63,250 nt of DNA from the NCBI GenBank assembly GCA_002753735.1, contig PEAN01000001.1, positions 81,040 through 144,289 on the forward strand, given 5' to 3'. Position numbers and translations under genes: made by a program. Positions 26,701 through 35,320 of this stretch are shown here, piece by piece; position 1 is the stretch's first letter, and every line of letters begins with the position of its first letter. Source of the stretch: Magnetococcales bacterium DCbin4. Lineage in GTDB: Bacteria; Pseudomonadota; Magnetococcia; Magnetococcales; UBA8363. A model generated the notes under the pieces. It did no database searches. It was not told where the DNA came from and saw only the letters and a list, made by a program, of their open reading frames with translations.

Positions 26701-27373
26701 TGCGGATGTGACAACCTTTCTCAACCAGGAGGGATTGTTGCCGCAAGAAGTGCAACTGGTTTCGGTTTCTTCAGACCAAGTGGTTTTTGAAGACCCTGCG
26801 GGCACCCGGGTTGACATCAACAGTTTGAGTGATGGCTATCGTTCGATACTCAGCATGATGCTGGAACTGATCCGGCAAATGGGCCTTTTCTATCGAGATC
26901 AAACGATTTTCAGCCCGAATGGCCACCAGGTGATCATGCCGGGGGTGGTGCTGCTCGATGAAATCGATGCTCATCTCCATCCGCGTTGGCAACGGGTCAT
27001 CGGTCCCTGGTTGACCCGTTGTTTCCCCAAGGTTCAATTTTTGATCACCACCCACAGCGTTTTGGTTTGCCAAGGAGCGATCAAAGGTTCGGTCTGGCTT
27101 TTGCCTGATCCCGCGAACCCCGATGATTCGGGCCAACGGCTGACCGGTTCCGCCCTTGATCAATTGCTCTATGGCAATCTGTTGGAGGCGTACCATTCCA
27201 ATGCTTTTGGTCCTGGCATCGACCGTTCGGACGAAGCACGCAAAAAGTTGGAATATTTTGCCCATCTCAATGTCAAGTCCGTGGCCGGAATGCTTCAGCC
27301 TCATGAAGAACGGGAACACAGGACTTTGCAAAGAATTTTTGGTGCATCTTCAGACGCTTGGGGAAAACCATGA
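23747..27373 (+). CDS. STAND NTPase - TPR - ABC/PtuA-type ATPase fusion
   Basis: Fusion of 1208 residues. (1) A STAND-type NTPase with P-loop GPGGMGKTR (80-87) and Walker B TLIVLDDAS (130-139), up to about 470. (2) A TPR array with period 46 residues and six near-identical copies (GRHEEALAAAEEAVAIYR type), about 480-800. (3) From about 807 (MTGEYISNIKIRNLK) an SMC/ABC-type ATPase: Walker A GDNGSGKST (about 844), signature-like NSLSDGYRSI, Walker B VLLDEIDAHLHP, then LITTHS. The next gene, an HNH nuclease, overlaps by 4 bases (ATGA), matching PtuA-PtuB (Septu). ATG 23747 has AAGGG at 6 bases; ATG 23741 is possible. An internal ATG at 26165 could start the ATPase alone. Antiphage defence is inferred. 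Confidence 0.82.
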   Translation: MVDVLIPVPVQDERMKYDRISNQGEGPKLTFPEVEPHRDDTTLLLPESNAVFLLGRSRELAELSAWCQKETPLSVRVMVGPGGMGKTRLAMEFCRHQRTLGWKGGFLKRGDLDAFLQKPDWNHWFPDGNTLIVLDDASWSSEHLKKWLDSLTVPQTGNSRLRLLLLERHAIEEGGWFQQVFRSRLDGDWRRIALLDPANPVELAPLADDDRRPLLQAVVTVVGGRVQIPRAGEDMAFDRDLARTEWWGHPLYLLMAGLEMRDRGEARPVLRLKKPELAVARAEREKSRIQEYGSSPAEKRLLPHLAAQATLCAGLTREQMVRLARQESEALGYHAAPAELADRLHTALPAPEEGIATIRPDFLAEAFILRAMQEGETSLPRVYSLAPKPVVETLVRLIENFSPPTYPQPLSWFQALVDGADLATLEEIADLFPYFSLPLLDLMAHAETRMVDLLRQMECKGEEREIKLGTHLSYLGYRLSNLGRHEEALAAAEEAVAIYRNLSAARPEVFRPDLARSLNSLGNRLSVLGRLGEALAAAGEAVAIHRDLSVAHPEAFLPDLAMTLDILGFSLGDLGRHDEALAAAGEAVAIHRNLSVAHPEVYRPNLARSLNNLGVRLSSFGRYDEALVAAEEAVAICRVLVAARPEAFLPELARFLNNFGNNLSYLARYDEALVAAEEAVAIYRDLAAARPEAFLPDLGRFLHSLGNRLNDLGRHEEALAAIEEAVAIDRDLANAHPQIFLPLQAGELNYLADSLVGLGRWKEAEAVTEELIKIYSDPVASHQESVQSVLTRLQNNLRRIRDNDNTMTGEYISNIKIRNLKCLRQFSWKLEAGEEAPGWHVLLGDNGSGKSTFLQACAMGMLPVADVHAADVNLDGWPSEQEEMAEIWIHCDSGRKLYTTIHRARENPIERKWSSSFVAFGAAYGPYRRFRGGTDKAAGILNSSRPLARYLSVFGEDAAMVHVQSWLRDLHHAMLEGKSAEKKMLADVTTFLNQEGLLPQEVQLVSVSSDQVVFEDPAGTRVDINSLSDGYRSILSMMLELIRQMGLFYRDQTIFSPNGHQVIMPGVVLLDEIDAHLHPRWQRVIGPWLTRCFPKVQFLITTHSVLVCQGAIKGSVWLLPDPANPDDSGQRLTGSALDQLLYGNLLEAYHSNAFGPGIDRSDEARKKLEYFAHLNVKSVAGMLQPHEEREHRTLQRIFGASSDAWGKP
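25193..26020 (+). repeat. Six 138-base tandem repeats encoding TPR units
   Basis: Units begin at 25193, 25331, 25469, 25607, 25745 and 25883, each 138 bases (46 codons), with a degenerate seventh from 26021. Long stretches such as GAGGCGCTGGCGGCTGCCG recur nearly unchanged between copies. The similarity at DNA level points to recent duplication or gene conversion inside the sensor part of the STAND protein. Confidence 0.9.
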
Positions 27374-28200
27374 TTTTATCCGGCAATCTTGCGCTACCCC
27401 AACCGATCCAGGGTTTCCTGGATGAGCGACAACGAAAGATAGACGCGCTTCCGAATTATGAAGAGAAGATCGAAGAAGCAAAAAATCTTTGGAAAAAAAA
27501 GGACAAGACGAAATTTGAAGAGGTCAGATGTGCATTATGTGGCATGTCTACGGTGCCACGGCAATGCCATTATTGCGAACATTCTGAAGCGGATGAGGTG
27601 GAACACATCTATCCGAAAAGTTGGTATCCGGAACGAACCTTCCTCTGGGAAAATTATTTGCTTTCATGTGGTATCTGCAATGGCTCAAAAAAAAGAGATC
27701 GATTTTCCATTTTCGATGAATTTTATAATGAAATACCTCTGACCCGTAAACGCGGTCAATCAGCAACCCCGCCGCCGTCCGGAAGTGCCGTGTTCATTAA
27801 TTTTCGGAAAGAAAATCCCTTGGACTTTCTTACCTTGGATCTCAAAAGGACCTTTTGTTTCACGCCACGAATCAACCAGGATGATCGATCCCGAAGACGG
27901 GCTGAATTTACCATTAAAACCTTGGACTTGAATCGTTCCTTCCTTACTGTGACACGAAGGAACTGTTTCAATTCTTATTGTTCACTTTTGAAACAATATG
28001 TAACAGACAAGAGGTCGGGAACCTTGGGTGCAGGTGATCAAGAACGCAAGCGCGACAACATCTGGAAGCAATGCCACGCGATGGTTTGGCAGGAAATCAT
28101 CAACAAGCGGGAGGAAAAGGGGATGGAGGAGATCAACGGTCTATTTCGTGATGCCCCGGAATTACTGACCCGACCTCCTTTTTATTTTCCGGTGTCTTGA
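27370..28200 (+). CDS. HNH endonuclease, PtuB-like
   Basis: Nuclease of 276 residues, probably the effector of the adjacent ATPase. The zinc-bound HNH core reads CALCGMSTVPRQCHYCEHSE, then VEHIYPKSWYPE with the catalytic-type histidine, then LWENYLLSCGICNGSKKRD with the Asn and the last CxxC. This pattern is that of the Septu/retron-associated HNH family (PtuB). The rest is basic and helical. The ATG overlaps the stop of the ATPase gene (ATGA), so the two chains are made together. Confidence 0.82.
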   Translation: MILSGNLALPQPIQGFLDERQRKIDALPNYEEKIEEAKNLWKKKDKTKFEEVRCALCGMSTVPRQCHYCEHSEADEVEHIYPKSWYPERTFLWENYLLSCGICNGSKKRDRFSIFDEFYNEIPLTRKRGQSATPPPSGSAVFINFRKENPLDFLTLDLKRTFCFTPRINQDDRSRRRAEFTIKTLDLNRSFLTVTRRNCFNSYCSLLKQYVTDKRSGTLGAGDQERKRDNIWKQCHAMVWQEIINKREEKGMEEINGLFRDAPELLTRPPFYFPVS

Positions 28201-28216
28201 AACGTGGCTGAACGGA

Positions 28217-28244
28217 ATCGGGAAGGGGCACGCCCCTTCCCGAT
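28217..28244. terminator. Bidirectional hairpin between HNH and dsbA-like genes
   Basis: ATCGGGAAGGGG and CCCCTTCCCGAT make a perfect 12-bp stem around a 4-base loop, midway between two convergent genes. No clear T-run follows. Its stem resembles the hairpin after petC (1429-1457). Confidence 0.65.
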
Positions 28245-28252
28245 GGAGCGCA

Positions 28253-29224
28253 TCAATTCGGTTTGATTTCCCGGTCGATGACTTCCTTGAAGGTGTTCAA
28301 GGGAATGGCGCCGACGAGTTTGACGCCATTGATGAAAAAGGTCGGGGTTCCGGTAATGCCCAATTCCCGTCCCGTCGCTGAATCGCTGGTAATCCGCTCG
28401 GCGTGACGGTTGCTGGCCAGGCATTCGTTAAACTTGGTGGCATCCAATCCCAGTTTTTTGGCCAATTCCTTCAACGCATCCACGGCCAATGATTGGGATT
28501 CGACGAACAACGCGTCATGATAGGGCCAGAACTTGCCTTGTTCGTTGGCGCACATCGCCGCTTCCGAAGCTTTGGGTGCCATTTTGTGGAACGGCAGCGG
28601 ATAGTGACGGAAGACAAAACGCAGTTTGTCGCCATACGCATCCTTCAACTGTGCCAATACCCCCTGCGCCTTGCGGCAATAAGGACATTCAAAGTCGGAA
28701 AACTCGATGATGGTGATCGGGGCTTGGGCCGGGCCACGGCTGAGATCCTGGGGACCGGGAACGGTATAACGTGGCTCCTCCAGCATGATTTCAACCTTGT
28801 AGCGGTTGACCAGATCCTCATGATATTTCATCTTCGCATGCTTGAGCGCCTGGTCCTTGAGAAAGGTGTTGACCTTTTCCTTGATCGCAGGATCATTGTT
28901 GGGAATCTTTTCCTTGTTGGCATCCATGAACTGCTTGACCTGTTCCTCCGTGACCGGCACCAGGAACTTGGCCGCCATCTTGTCTTCAACCTGATCCTTG
29001 GGGATATTGTTGGCCTTGGCTTCAAGTGCCAATAATTGATCCAGAACTTCCGCTTCGACCTTTTCCATGCGCAAATCGTAGATCTGTCCTGCCAGCATGG
29101 CATCCACCTTGGACAACTCCAGGGTCCAGTCACCGATCCGGGCTACTGGCTCCGCTAAAAGTGGCGATGGTAATAACATTAGTGCTACAATACTGGAAAT
29201 AAACGAACCTTTTATTTTTTTCAT
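28253..29224 (-). CDS. DsbA-family thiol oxidoreductase with SurA-like N-terminus
   Basis: Periplasmic protein of 323 residues. Signal peptide MKKIKGSFISSIVALMLL... ends near LLAEP. Residues of about 30-150 are helical and resemble the N-terminal part of SurA/PpiC proteins (DQLLALEAKANNIPKDQVED). From about 165 on it is a thioredoxin fold with active site ECPYC in EFSDFECPYCRKAQ and the cis-proline loop GITGTPTFFING. It probably forms or isomerises disulfides of exported proteins. ATG 29224 has AAGGA at 8 bases. Confidence 0.88.
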   Translation of the reverse strand: MKKIKGSFISSIVALMLLPSPLLAEPVARIGDWTLELSKVDAMLAGQIYDLRMEKVEAEVLDQLLALEAKANNIPKDQVEDKMAAKFLVPVTEEQVKQFMDANKEKIPNNDPAIKEKVNTFLKDQALKHAKMKYHEDLVNRYKVEIMLEEPRYTVPGPQDLSRGPAQAPITIIEFSDFECPYCRKAQGVLAQLKDAYGDKLRFVFRHYPLPFHKMAPKASEAAMCANEQGKFWPYHDALFVESQSLAVDALKELAKKLGLDATKFNECLASNRHAERITSDSATGRELGITGTPTFFINGVKLVGAIPLNTFKEVIDREIKPN

Positions 29225-29277
29225 CAGGGAATCCTTCGGCGAGAGACGAAACATGGGATATGAAAACCGGAGTACCG

Positions 29278-29712
29278 TCAGGAACCGTAAATTTGTTCGG
29301 CCCTTTTACGGAAGGATTCCACCATGGAATAGGATGCCTTGCCAAATACAGGTCCCATGGCCAAATCCACCAGTTTTTTGCTGAATTTGAAGTCAATGAA
29401 AAATTCCACCTTGGAACCGCCGGAGGGAAGGTCGGTAAACCGCCATTCGCTGTCCAAATGACTGAACGGACCCGAAAGGTGGGTGATGCTGACGCGGTGC
29501 GGTGGGTCGATTTCATCCCGGGTGAAGAAGGTTTCACGCAACCCCTTGAATGCGAAGGTCATCTCCGATTTGAAATCTTTTTCGGTGAGTTCAAATTTTT
29601 TCGATTTGACCAGCCAGGGGATGAATTCGGGATAACGATCCATGTCCACGACCAGATCGAACATTTGTTGCGCCGAAAACGGAACCTGGACACTGACACT
29701 GCGTCTGGGCAT
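29278..29712 (-). CDS. COQ10/RatA family START-domain protein (copy 2)
   Basis: Protein of 144 residues of the SRPBCC/START fold: VPFSAQQMFDLVVDMDRYPEF at the start and VEFFIDFKFSKKLVDLAMG near the end, as in COQ10 and RatA. In eukaryotes COQ10 binds ubiquinone; RatA of E. coli has been reported as a ribosome-binding toxin, which is disputed. A quinone- or lipid-binding role is most likely. The preceding gene, 2 bases away, is a paralogue with the same motifs. Confidence 0.85.
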   Translation of the reverse strand: MPRRSVSVQVPFSAQQMFDLVVDMDRYPEFIPWLVKSKKFELTEKDFKSEMTFAFKGLRETFFTRDEIDPPHRVSITHLSGPFSHLDSEWRFTDLPSGGSKVEFFIDFKFSKKLVDLAMGPVFGKASYSMVESFRKRAEQIYGS

Positions 29713-29714
29713 GT

Positions 29715-30152
29715 TCAGGCTCCCTGTCCATAAAGTGCCATCGCCCGCTTGCGGAAGGCGCCGATCATCTGCTTGGATACTTGCGAAAATACCGGTCCCA
29801 TGATCATCTCTTTCATGCGGCTGTCAAATTTGAAATCGATGAAAAAATCAACCTTGGTGCCCTGTCCCGTCTCCAGGAACATCCAGGTGCTGACCAGATA
29901 TTGAAATGGTCCCGACTTAAGGTTGATTTCCACTTTTTTTTCCGGAATGACGATATCCAAGGTTTGAAAACTTTCCCGGATCCCTTTGAAGGAAACCGTC
30001 AATTCCGCCATGAACTGATGGGGTTGCAGATCCCATACCCGGGATTTGACGCACCACGGCAAAAATTGTGGATATTGTTCCACATTGACGACAAGATCAT
30101 AAATCTGCCTGGGGGAAAAGGGCAGGGTTTCACTGACGCGTATTCTTGGCAT
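29715..30152 (-). CDS. COQ10/RatA family START-domain protein (copy 1)
   Basis: Protein of 145 residues, paralogous to its neighbour: LPFSPRQIYDLVVNVEQYPQF, VKSRVWDLQP and VDFFIDFKFDSRMKEMIMG align with the second copy. The ATG at 30152 begins at MPRIRVSETLPF, matching MPRRSVSVQVPF in the partner; the 32-residue extension to 30248 is rejected. A tandem duplication whose copies have diverged in the central strands, perhaps in ligand. Confidence 0.83.
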   Translation of the reverse strand: MPRIRVSETLPFSPRQIYDLVVNVEQYPQFLPWCVKSRVWDLQPHQFMAELTVSFKGIRESFQTLDIVIPEKKVEINLKSGPFQYLVSTWMFLETGQGTKVDFFIDFKFDSRMKEMIMGPVFSQVSKQMIGAFRKRAMALYGQGA

Positions 30153-30358
30153 ATAAAGTAGGTGCGTGCTGGATACGATTGTTGTCAACGACCGGGCATG
30201 AAACCATGTTCCAGGCCAAGCATATTGCAATGTGATGAACGGGTCCATGAATTCCAGTTTCCTTTCATGATTGGGCGGGTCATATTTTCCTGCAACTCAT
30301 GGGAAATCCCCCGTTGGGGTATAGACATCATCCGAAAAAATGTGAAGGATAAGAAAAA

Positions 30359-33300
30359 GTGAGTGAACCATCTCCTGTTTCGGCAGCACCAACGTTGAAT
30401 TCGTCCGCCCTGTCGGCCAATCTTGACCAGACCCGGGTGGGAACGATCACCATCGATCCGGCCCACGAGGTTTTGCGCGAGGTGGTCCGGGAGTACAAGG
30501 GAATCCTGGATGCCTTGGATCGATTGTTGTTGGAACTCAATCATCCGTTTCGCAACTGGGTGCTGATCCTGCCGGAATTGAAAGGGTATGTCCTGAAAAA
30601 TGTGGGCATCTACCTGCGTCATGATCGGGGACCCGAATGTCTGGTGTTGTTCTACCGCTGGTTCGGGCAGGCACAGCGCGAAGGGGTGCGTACCGATCTG
30701 TCCCGTCCCGCACTGGATGCGTTGAGCGCGTTTCTGGTGCGTGCCATCGACCAGGTGCCGCAGGATCGGCTGGCGGGGTTCGGACCCGCCTTCAATGACA
30801 TTTTTTCCGGTTTGGCCACCCTGGAACCCGATCTGTTGCGCCTCCTGGCCCAATCCCCCTTTTCCTTGCGTCGCGGGATGATGGCATTGCTGGAAAAGGC
30901 GGACGGCCTGGCGTTGGATTGGGCGGGGCTGGATGGATTTGCCCGGGCCGGTTTGATGGCCAGTCTGGACTATTGGCTGTCGTTGCCCGATCCGGCTGAG
31001 TTCGCTTCCGGTGATCGTGCGGCCGTTGCCGGGATCGCTCCTGCGTCCTTGCTTGAATATAAAAAACGTCTGTTGGAACTCGAAGCCACGACGGCCGGCA
31101 AGGATCGTCTCAAAGCGATGTTCGCCCTGCCAGACTACATGGAGATGGTCCGGGGCTATCAGCAGGCTGCCGATCGGCTGGGGACGTTGCCGGAAGGGGA
31201 ATCGGATCATTTACAGGAAATCCTGAACCGCAAGCTGGTGTTCCTGTTTCACATCATGCGCATCGATGGATTGCGCCTGATCCATGAATCAACCCTGCGC
31301 ACCATCAATCAAACCCTGGTCCAACTGGTGCGCATGCGCCAGGGATTCGAGGAATTGCGCGATTATTTCAATGATGCCTTTGCCCTGTTCCGGGAACATG
31401 TCGCCACCTACCCCCAGACTGCCTTGCAATCGATTGAAATTCTTGGCGAAGAGGTATTTCAGCGCGACCACAGCCGGTTGGTGGAAATCTTTCTGGAACG
31501 GACGGTGGATTTCGGGTTTCAATACAGTTCCGTCACCGGTGTCAGCGCCGAATGGCAACCGCTGTGCAATCCCAGCCATCTGTTCAACATTCGGGTCTGG
31601 CTCAACCTGATCCGCCGCAATCCCCCCTGGAGTCCGACCCTCTTTTCCGCCTTGATCATCAATCTGAAGCTGACCGGGGTGTTGATCCGGGATACCGATC
31701 TGTTCCAGAAGGAAGTCACCAGTCTGCTCAACAGTGGTATCGGTCCCGTCTACAATCTGACGCGGCAGTTTTGCCGCCTGCTGCCGGTCTATTACAATGA
31801 GATCGGTGCCGAGGGGCTGTTGCGTGATGTCTCCACCCAGTTGGACGAACGCCATCAACGACAGGATCCGCTCATCCATTTTTTGCGCAAACAATGTCAC
31901 GTCGAAAGTACCAATCGCATCGTCAACCTGGCGCGTGGCATTCTCCTGTATTGGTCCAACGGTCACTCCAAACATTTGGAAGGGTTGGTCAGCGATCAAC
32001 TCCTGGTCACCATCCAACCTTCCGGTCCCATGTTCGATGAAGTTCACCGGATCACAAAGACTTTGTTCGCCCAGGGCGATCCCCTGTCATGGTCCGCCGC
32101 CGAGGTGGAACGTCGGATCATGGAACTTGATGTGGCGAGCTTGAGTGAACGCCAACGGGTCAACCTGATCGTCCGTCTCTACCATCTGTTGGAACAAAAA
32201 TACAACCTGGGATTCCACAACATCCAGGAACCCCTCAAACAGGCGATGGACAACGGTATTCCCGGTCTGGAGCGGTTGTACCGGCTCATGACTTCCGATG
32301 GTGAAGGGGGCGGGGGGGATGAAAAACTCGAAGCCTTGTTGGATGCCCTGGAAGGACTCAATAAAATCATCTTGAGCGATGAAATCTTTCCCGCCCACGA
32401 GGAAATCTACCAAAAACGCCATATCGCCGTCGATATCCCCTCGGTCTACGGTCGTTATTCCGAGAAAAAATTTGATGCCCTGTCGCTCAGTTTCCGTCTG
32501 GAAAACCTTGCAACTGTGGAACTGGAAGGGTTGGCGCTTCAGGTCCACGATGAATTCATCACCCGCTCGTCGTTTTTCCGGGTACATGCCATCATCGATT
32601 ATTTTCTGCGTGCCTTGCGTCTGGATGGGGTATCGTCGCGCAAACTGGACAACCTCAATGCGGTATTGCAACGGTTCCTGGAATTCAACGATTTCACCTT
32701 CCACCAATATCTGGATGTATTCCGCGGGTTTGCCGAAGGGATCAAGGATGTCGTCAACACCTACTTCACCACCCACCATCGCGATGCCCTGGCCACCATC
32801 ATCCCCATGATTCCCAAGGGGGCGATGCTGCCCAAATACCATCCCCTTCTGGATTCAGATCTGGGGATCAGCATCGAACGGATCAGTGAATCCTTCCTGC
32901 GTGACCTGGTTGCCGAATCCTTCGGTTTGCAATCCTTCGACCGGTTCATCACCCGGTTGTTGCAGGTGTTGCGCCGTCAGGGGGAGAAATTGCCCCTGCC
33001 GTTGCTCAACCAGTTGATGAATTATCATCCGGGACGGTTGTTCCACTCCCTGACCGAACCCAAGGGTCAGACCCAGGATTTGTTGCACCTGGGGGCCAAG
33101 GGGTTCAACCTGTTGGACATGGCGACCGATCATTTACCGATCCCGGCCGGCACCATCTTGACGACCGAATATTTTCGCTGCCACCAGGTCATCCGGGCCT
33201 ATCCGCCCGCACGGGATGATTTCATGGCGCGATTGCGGACCCATATGGCATGGATTGAACGGCAATCGGGTCGCAACCTGGGTGATCTTGCCCGGCCATT

Positions 33301-34561
33301 GTTGGTTTCGGTCCGCAGTGGTGCCCTGTTTTCCATGCCGGGAATGATGCAGACCATTCATAATGTCGGCATCAATACCGCCATCGTCCAGGTTTTGGCG
33401 GAGCAGTCGGGCAATCCCTGGTTCGCCTGGGATAATTATCGCCGGTTCATTCAATCCTGGTGTGCCACGCTGGATATGGATCGGACCATTTTCAATGATC
33501 TGATGCATCGGCATAAGCAAAAGGCGGGGGTCCGGTGGAAACAGGAATTCAATGCCGATCAAATCCGTGCCTTGACCCTCGATTATCGTGCCGCCGCCCA
33601 TGACTGTGGGATCGTCATTCCCGAAGATCCCATGGAACAACTTTTGGTTGCCATCGACCAGGTGATCGATTCCTGGAATTCACAAAAGGCGCGTGAATAC
33701 CGGCGGATCATGGATTTGTCGGATGCCTGGGGGACGGCCGTGGTGATTCAACGGATGGTTTTTGGCAACCTTAACCGGCAGGCGGGATCCGGGGTGTTGT
33801 TCACCGCCCATCCGCATCGTAAACTGGATCGGGTCTTGTTGTGGGGCGATTATACCATTGGCAATCAGGGGGAGGATATCGTCAGCGGTCTGGTGACGAC
33901 CCGTCCCATCTCTCTGGATCAGTGTGAATATGAGGGGCGCGGTTCCGAAATCAGTCTCGAACGGTGTTTCCCCAAGATCTATGGCAGGCTTTTTGAAGTG
34001 GCAATCCATTTGATCTATGATCGTCGTTGGAATCCGCAGGAAATGGAGTTCACCTTTGAAGGATCGCAACGCGCCGATCTCCATTTGTTGCAGAGCCGGG
34101 ATATGGTGACCTCGAAAAATCGTGCCCCGATCCATCACCGTTTCCTGGACAGCCCTGATTTGCGGGATCATCGGATCTCTCAGGGAATTGGCGTTGCAGG
34201 TGGTGCATTGTGCGGGCGGGCGGTGTTCAATCTGGAACAGATCGAACGGTTGCGGGCCGAATTTGGCGATGAACCTTTGATCCTGATTCGTCATGACACC
34301 GTTCCCGACGACATCAAAGAGGTTTCCATGACCCAGGGGCTTTTGACCAGTCGTGGTGGCCAGACCTGTCATGCCGCCATCGTGGCCGCCAAAATGGAAA
34401 AAACCTGCATCGTGGGGTGTGAAGATTTGGTGGTGACGCGCGATTCGGCTAAAAGTATGGGTTCGGGGCGGGAAATTCGTTGTGGCGACCGCATCAGCAT
34501 GGATGGGTTTCGCGGATTGTTGTATTGGGGATGGTTTCCGGAAGAGCGCCTTGGGGGGTGA
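30359..34561 (+). CDS. PPDK-like protein: pyruvate-binding and phosphohistidine domains with long N-terminus
   Basis: Protein of 1400 residues. The first 850 or so are mostly helical with no motif I recognise. About 880-1270 resembles the ATP/pyruvate-binding domain of pyruvate phosphate dikinase (LGAKGFNLLDMATDHLPIPAG, LLVSVRSGALFSMPGMMQTI, GSGVLFTAHPH). The last 130 residues hold the phosphohistidine motif TSRGGQTCHAAIVAAKM. The PEP-binding TIM barrel that normally follows is absent. It could transfer phosphate from ATP to the histidine and then to an unknown acceptor. Starts at GTG 30359 after AAGGA; single gene. Confidence 0.8.
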   Translation: MSEPSPVSAAPTLNSSALSANLDQTRVGTITIDPAHEVLREVVREYKGILDALDRLLLELNHPFRNWVLILPELKGYVLKNVGIYLRHDRGPECLVLFYRWFGQAQREGVRTDLSRPALDALSAFLVRAIDQVPQDRLAGFGPAFNDIFSGLATLEPDLLRLLAQSPFSLRRGMMALLEKADGLALDWAGLDGFARAGLMASLDYWLSLPDPAEFASGDRAAVAGIAPASLLEYKKRLLELEATTAGKDRLKAMFALPDYMEMVRGYQQAADRLGTLPEGESDHLQEILNRKLVFLFHIMRIDGLRLIHESTLRTINQTLVQLVRMRQGFEELRDYFNDAFALFREHVATYPQTALQSIEILGEEVFQRDHSRLVEIFLERTVDFGFQYSSVTGVSAEWQPLCNPSHLFNIRVWLNLIRRNPPWSPTLFSALIINLKLTGVLIRDTDLFQKEVTSLLNSGIGPVYNLTRQFCRLLPVYYNEIGAEGLLRDVSTQLDERHQRQDPLIHFLRKQCHVESTNRIVNLARGILLYWSNGHSKHLEGLVSDQLLVTIQPSGPMFDEVHRITKTLFAQGDPLSWSAAEVERRIMELDVASLSERQRVNLIVRLYHLLEQKYNLGFHNIQEPLKQAMDNGIPGLERLYRLMTSDGEGGGGDEKLEALLDALEGLNKIILSDEIFPAHEEIYQKRHIAVDIPSVYGRYSEKKFDALSLSFRLENLATVELEGLALQVHDEFITRSSFFRVHAIIDYFLRALRLDGVSSRKLDNLNAVLQRFLEFNDFTFHQYLDVFRGFAEGIKDVVNTYFTTHHRDALATIIPMIPKGAMLPKYHPLLDSDLGISIERISESFLRDLVAESFGLQSFDRFITRLLQVLRRQGEKLPLPLLNQLMNYHPGRLFHSLTEPKGQTQDLLHLGAKGFNLLDMATDHLPIPAGTILTTEYFRCHQVIRAYPPARDDFMARLRTHMAWIERQSGRNLGDLARPLLVSVRSGALFSMPGMMQTIHNVGINTAIVQVLAEQSGNPWFAWDNYRRFIQSWCATLDMDRTIFNDLMHRHKQKAGVRWKQEFNADQIRALTLDYRAAAHDCGIVIPEDPMEQLLVAIDQVIDSWNSQKAREYRRIMDLSDAWGTAVVIQRMVFGNLNRQAGSGVLFTAHPHRKLDRVLLWGDYTIGNQGEDIVSGLVTTRPISLDQCEYEGRGSEISLERCFPKIYGRLFEVAIHLIYDRRWNPQEMEFTFEGSQRADLHLLQSRDMVTSKNRAPIHHRFLDSPDLRDHRISQGIGVAGGALCGRAVFNLEQIERLRAEFGDEPLILIRHDTVPDDIKEVSMTQGLLTSRGGQTCHAAIVAAKMEKTCIVGCEDLVVTRDSAKSMGSGREIRCGDRISMDGFRGLLYWGWFPEERLGG

Positions 34562-34679
34562 TGATCAGGGGATGATGAGAAAAAGTTGGGCCGGGGATCT
34601 TCCTCAAGGTTCATTTTGGAAGTCATTCCCGGGACCCCCTTCTCTCTTTGGACCATTTCTTTGATTTCAAGGAACAGGG

Positions 34680-35108
34680 TCAGGGCATGTTCCAGAGTGG
34701 CAAACCCGTGGTGGTGTCCAGGACGCGTTGAAATACCGGTCCTCGAAACACATGGATGATGGTTTCGCAGGCAAAGACGATGGTTCCGGGAAAAAGATGG
34801 CCGCCGTGCGTCCGCCCCGAAGCATCTGAAAGGATGGCATGGACATGCGCGAAGGGTTTGTCATCCTTCATGGAAATGTTGCCGGTGAGTTGTACGATTT
34901 CCAATGGCCAATCCAGGCGGATGGTCTGGTAAACCTGTTGCCTCTGGTCGTAATAGCCCAGGACCGCCTTTTGAACCGCCCCGATGGCGGTAATCTTGCC
35001 CAATTCGATGTGGTGTTGGCTGCAGATGTGATTCAATGCTTCCAGAAGATCCTCCCCGTGTTGCAGCCGGCCCATGAAATAATGCTCCGAAGTCACTTCA
35101 TGCAACAT
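34680..35108 (-). CDS. PPC (DUF296) domain protein
   Basis: Protein of 142 residues of the PPC/DUF296 family: ITAIGAVQKAVLGYYD, LTGNISMKDDKPFAHVHAIL and the hallmark GGHLFPGTIV. Bacterial members form trimers; plant relatives are fused to AT-hooks and bind DNA, but no hook is seen here. Function unknown. ATG 35108 follows GGGGAG at 9 bases, better than the upstream start at 35132. Confidence 0.83.
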   Translation of the reverse strand: MLHEVTSEHYFMGRLQHGEDLLEALNHICSQHHIELGKITAIGAVQKAVLGYYDQRQQVYQTIRLDWPLEIVQLTGNISMKDDKPFAHVHAILSDASGRTHGGHLFPGTIVFACETIIHVFRGPVFQRVLDTTTGLPLWNMP

Positions 35109-35320
35109 GGTAACGACTCCCCTGGCGATCAAAGAGAGGAAAGGAGGGGGTTCCGATCCTCAAGGTTGGAAAAGTTGGAATTGGATGCGATATGATTAGT
35201 AAATGCACGCTATCAGCATTTTTTTATGAATGGTTAATAATAAACCCTTGATTCGTTCCGGGTCAATTCGGATGATCAAGGGATGGCATCGTGTTTGTGG
35301 AACTCTGTGGAGAATGAATC

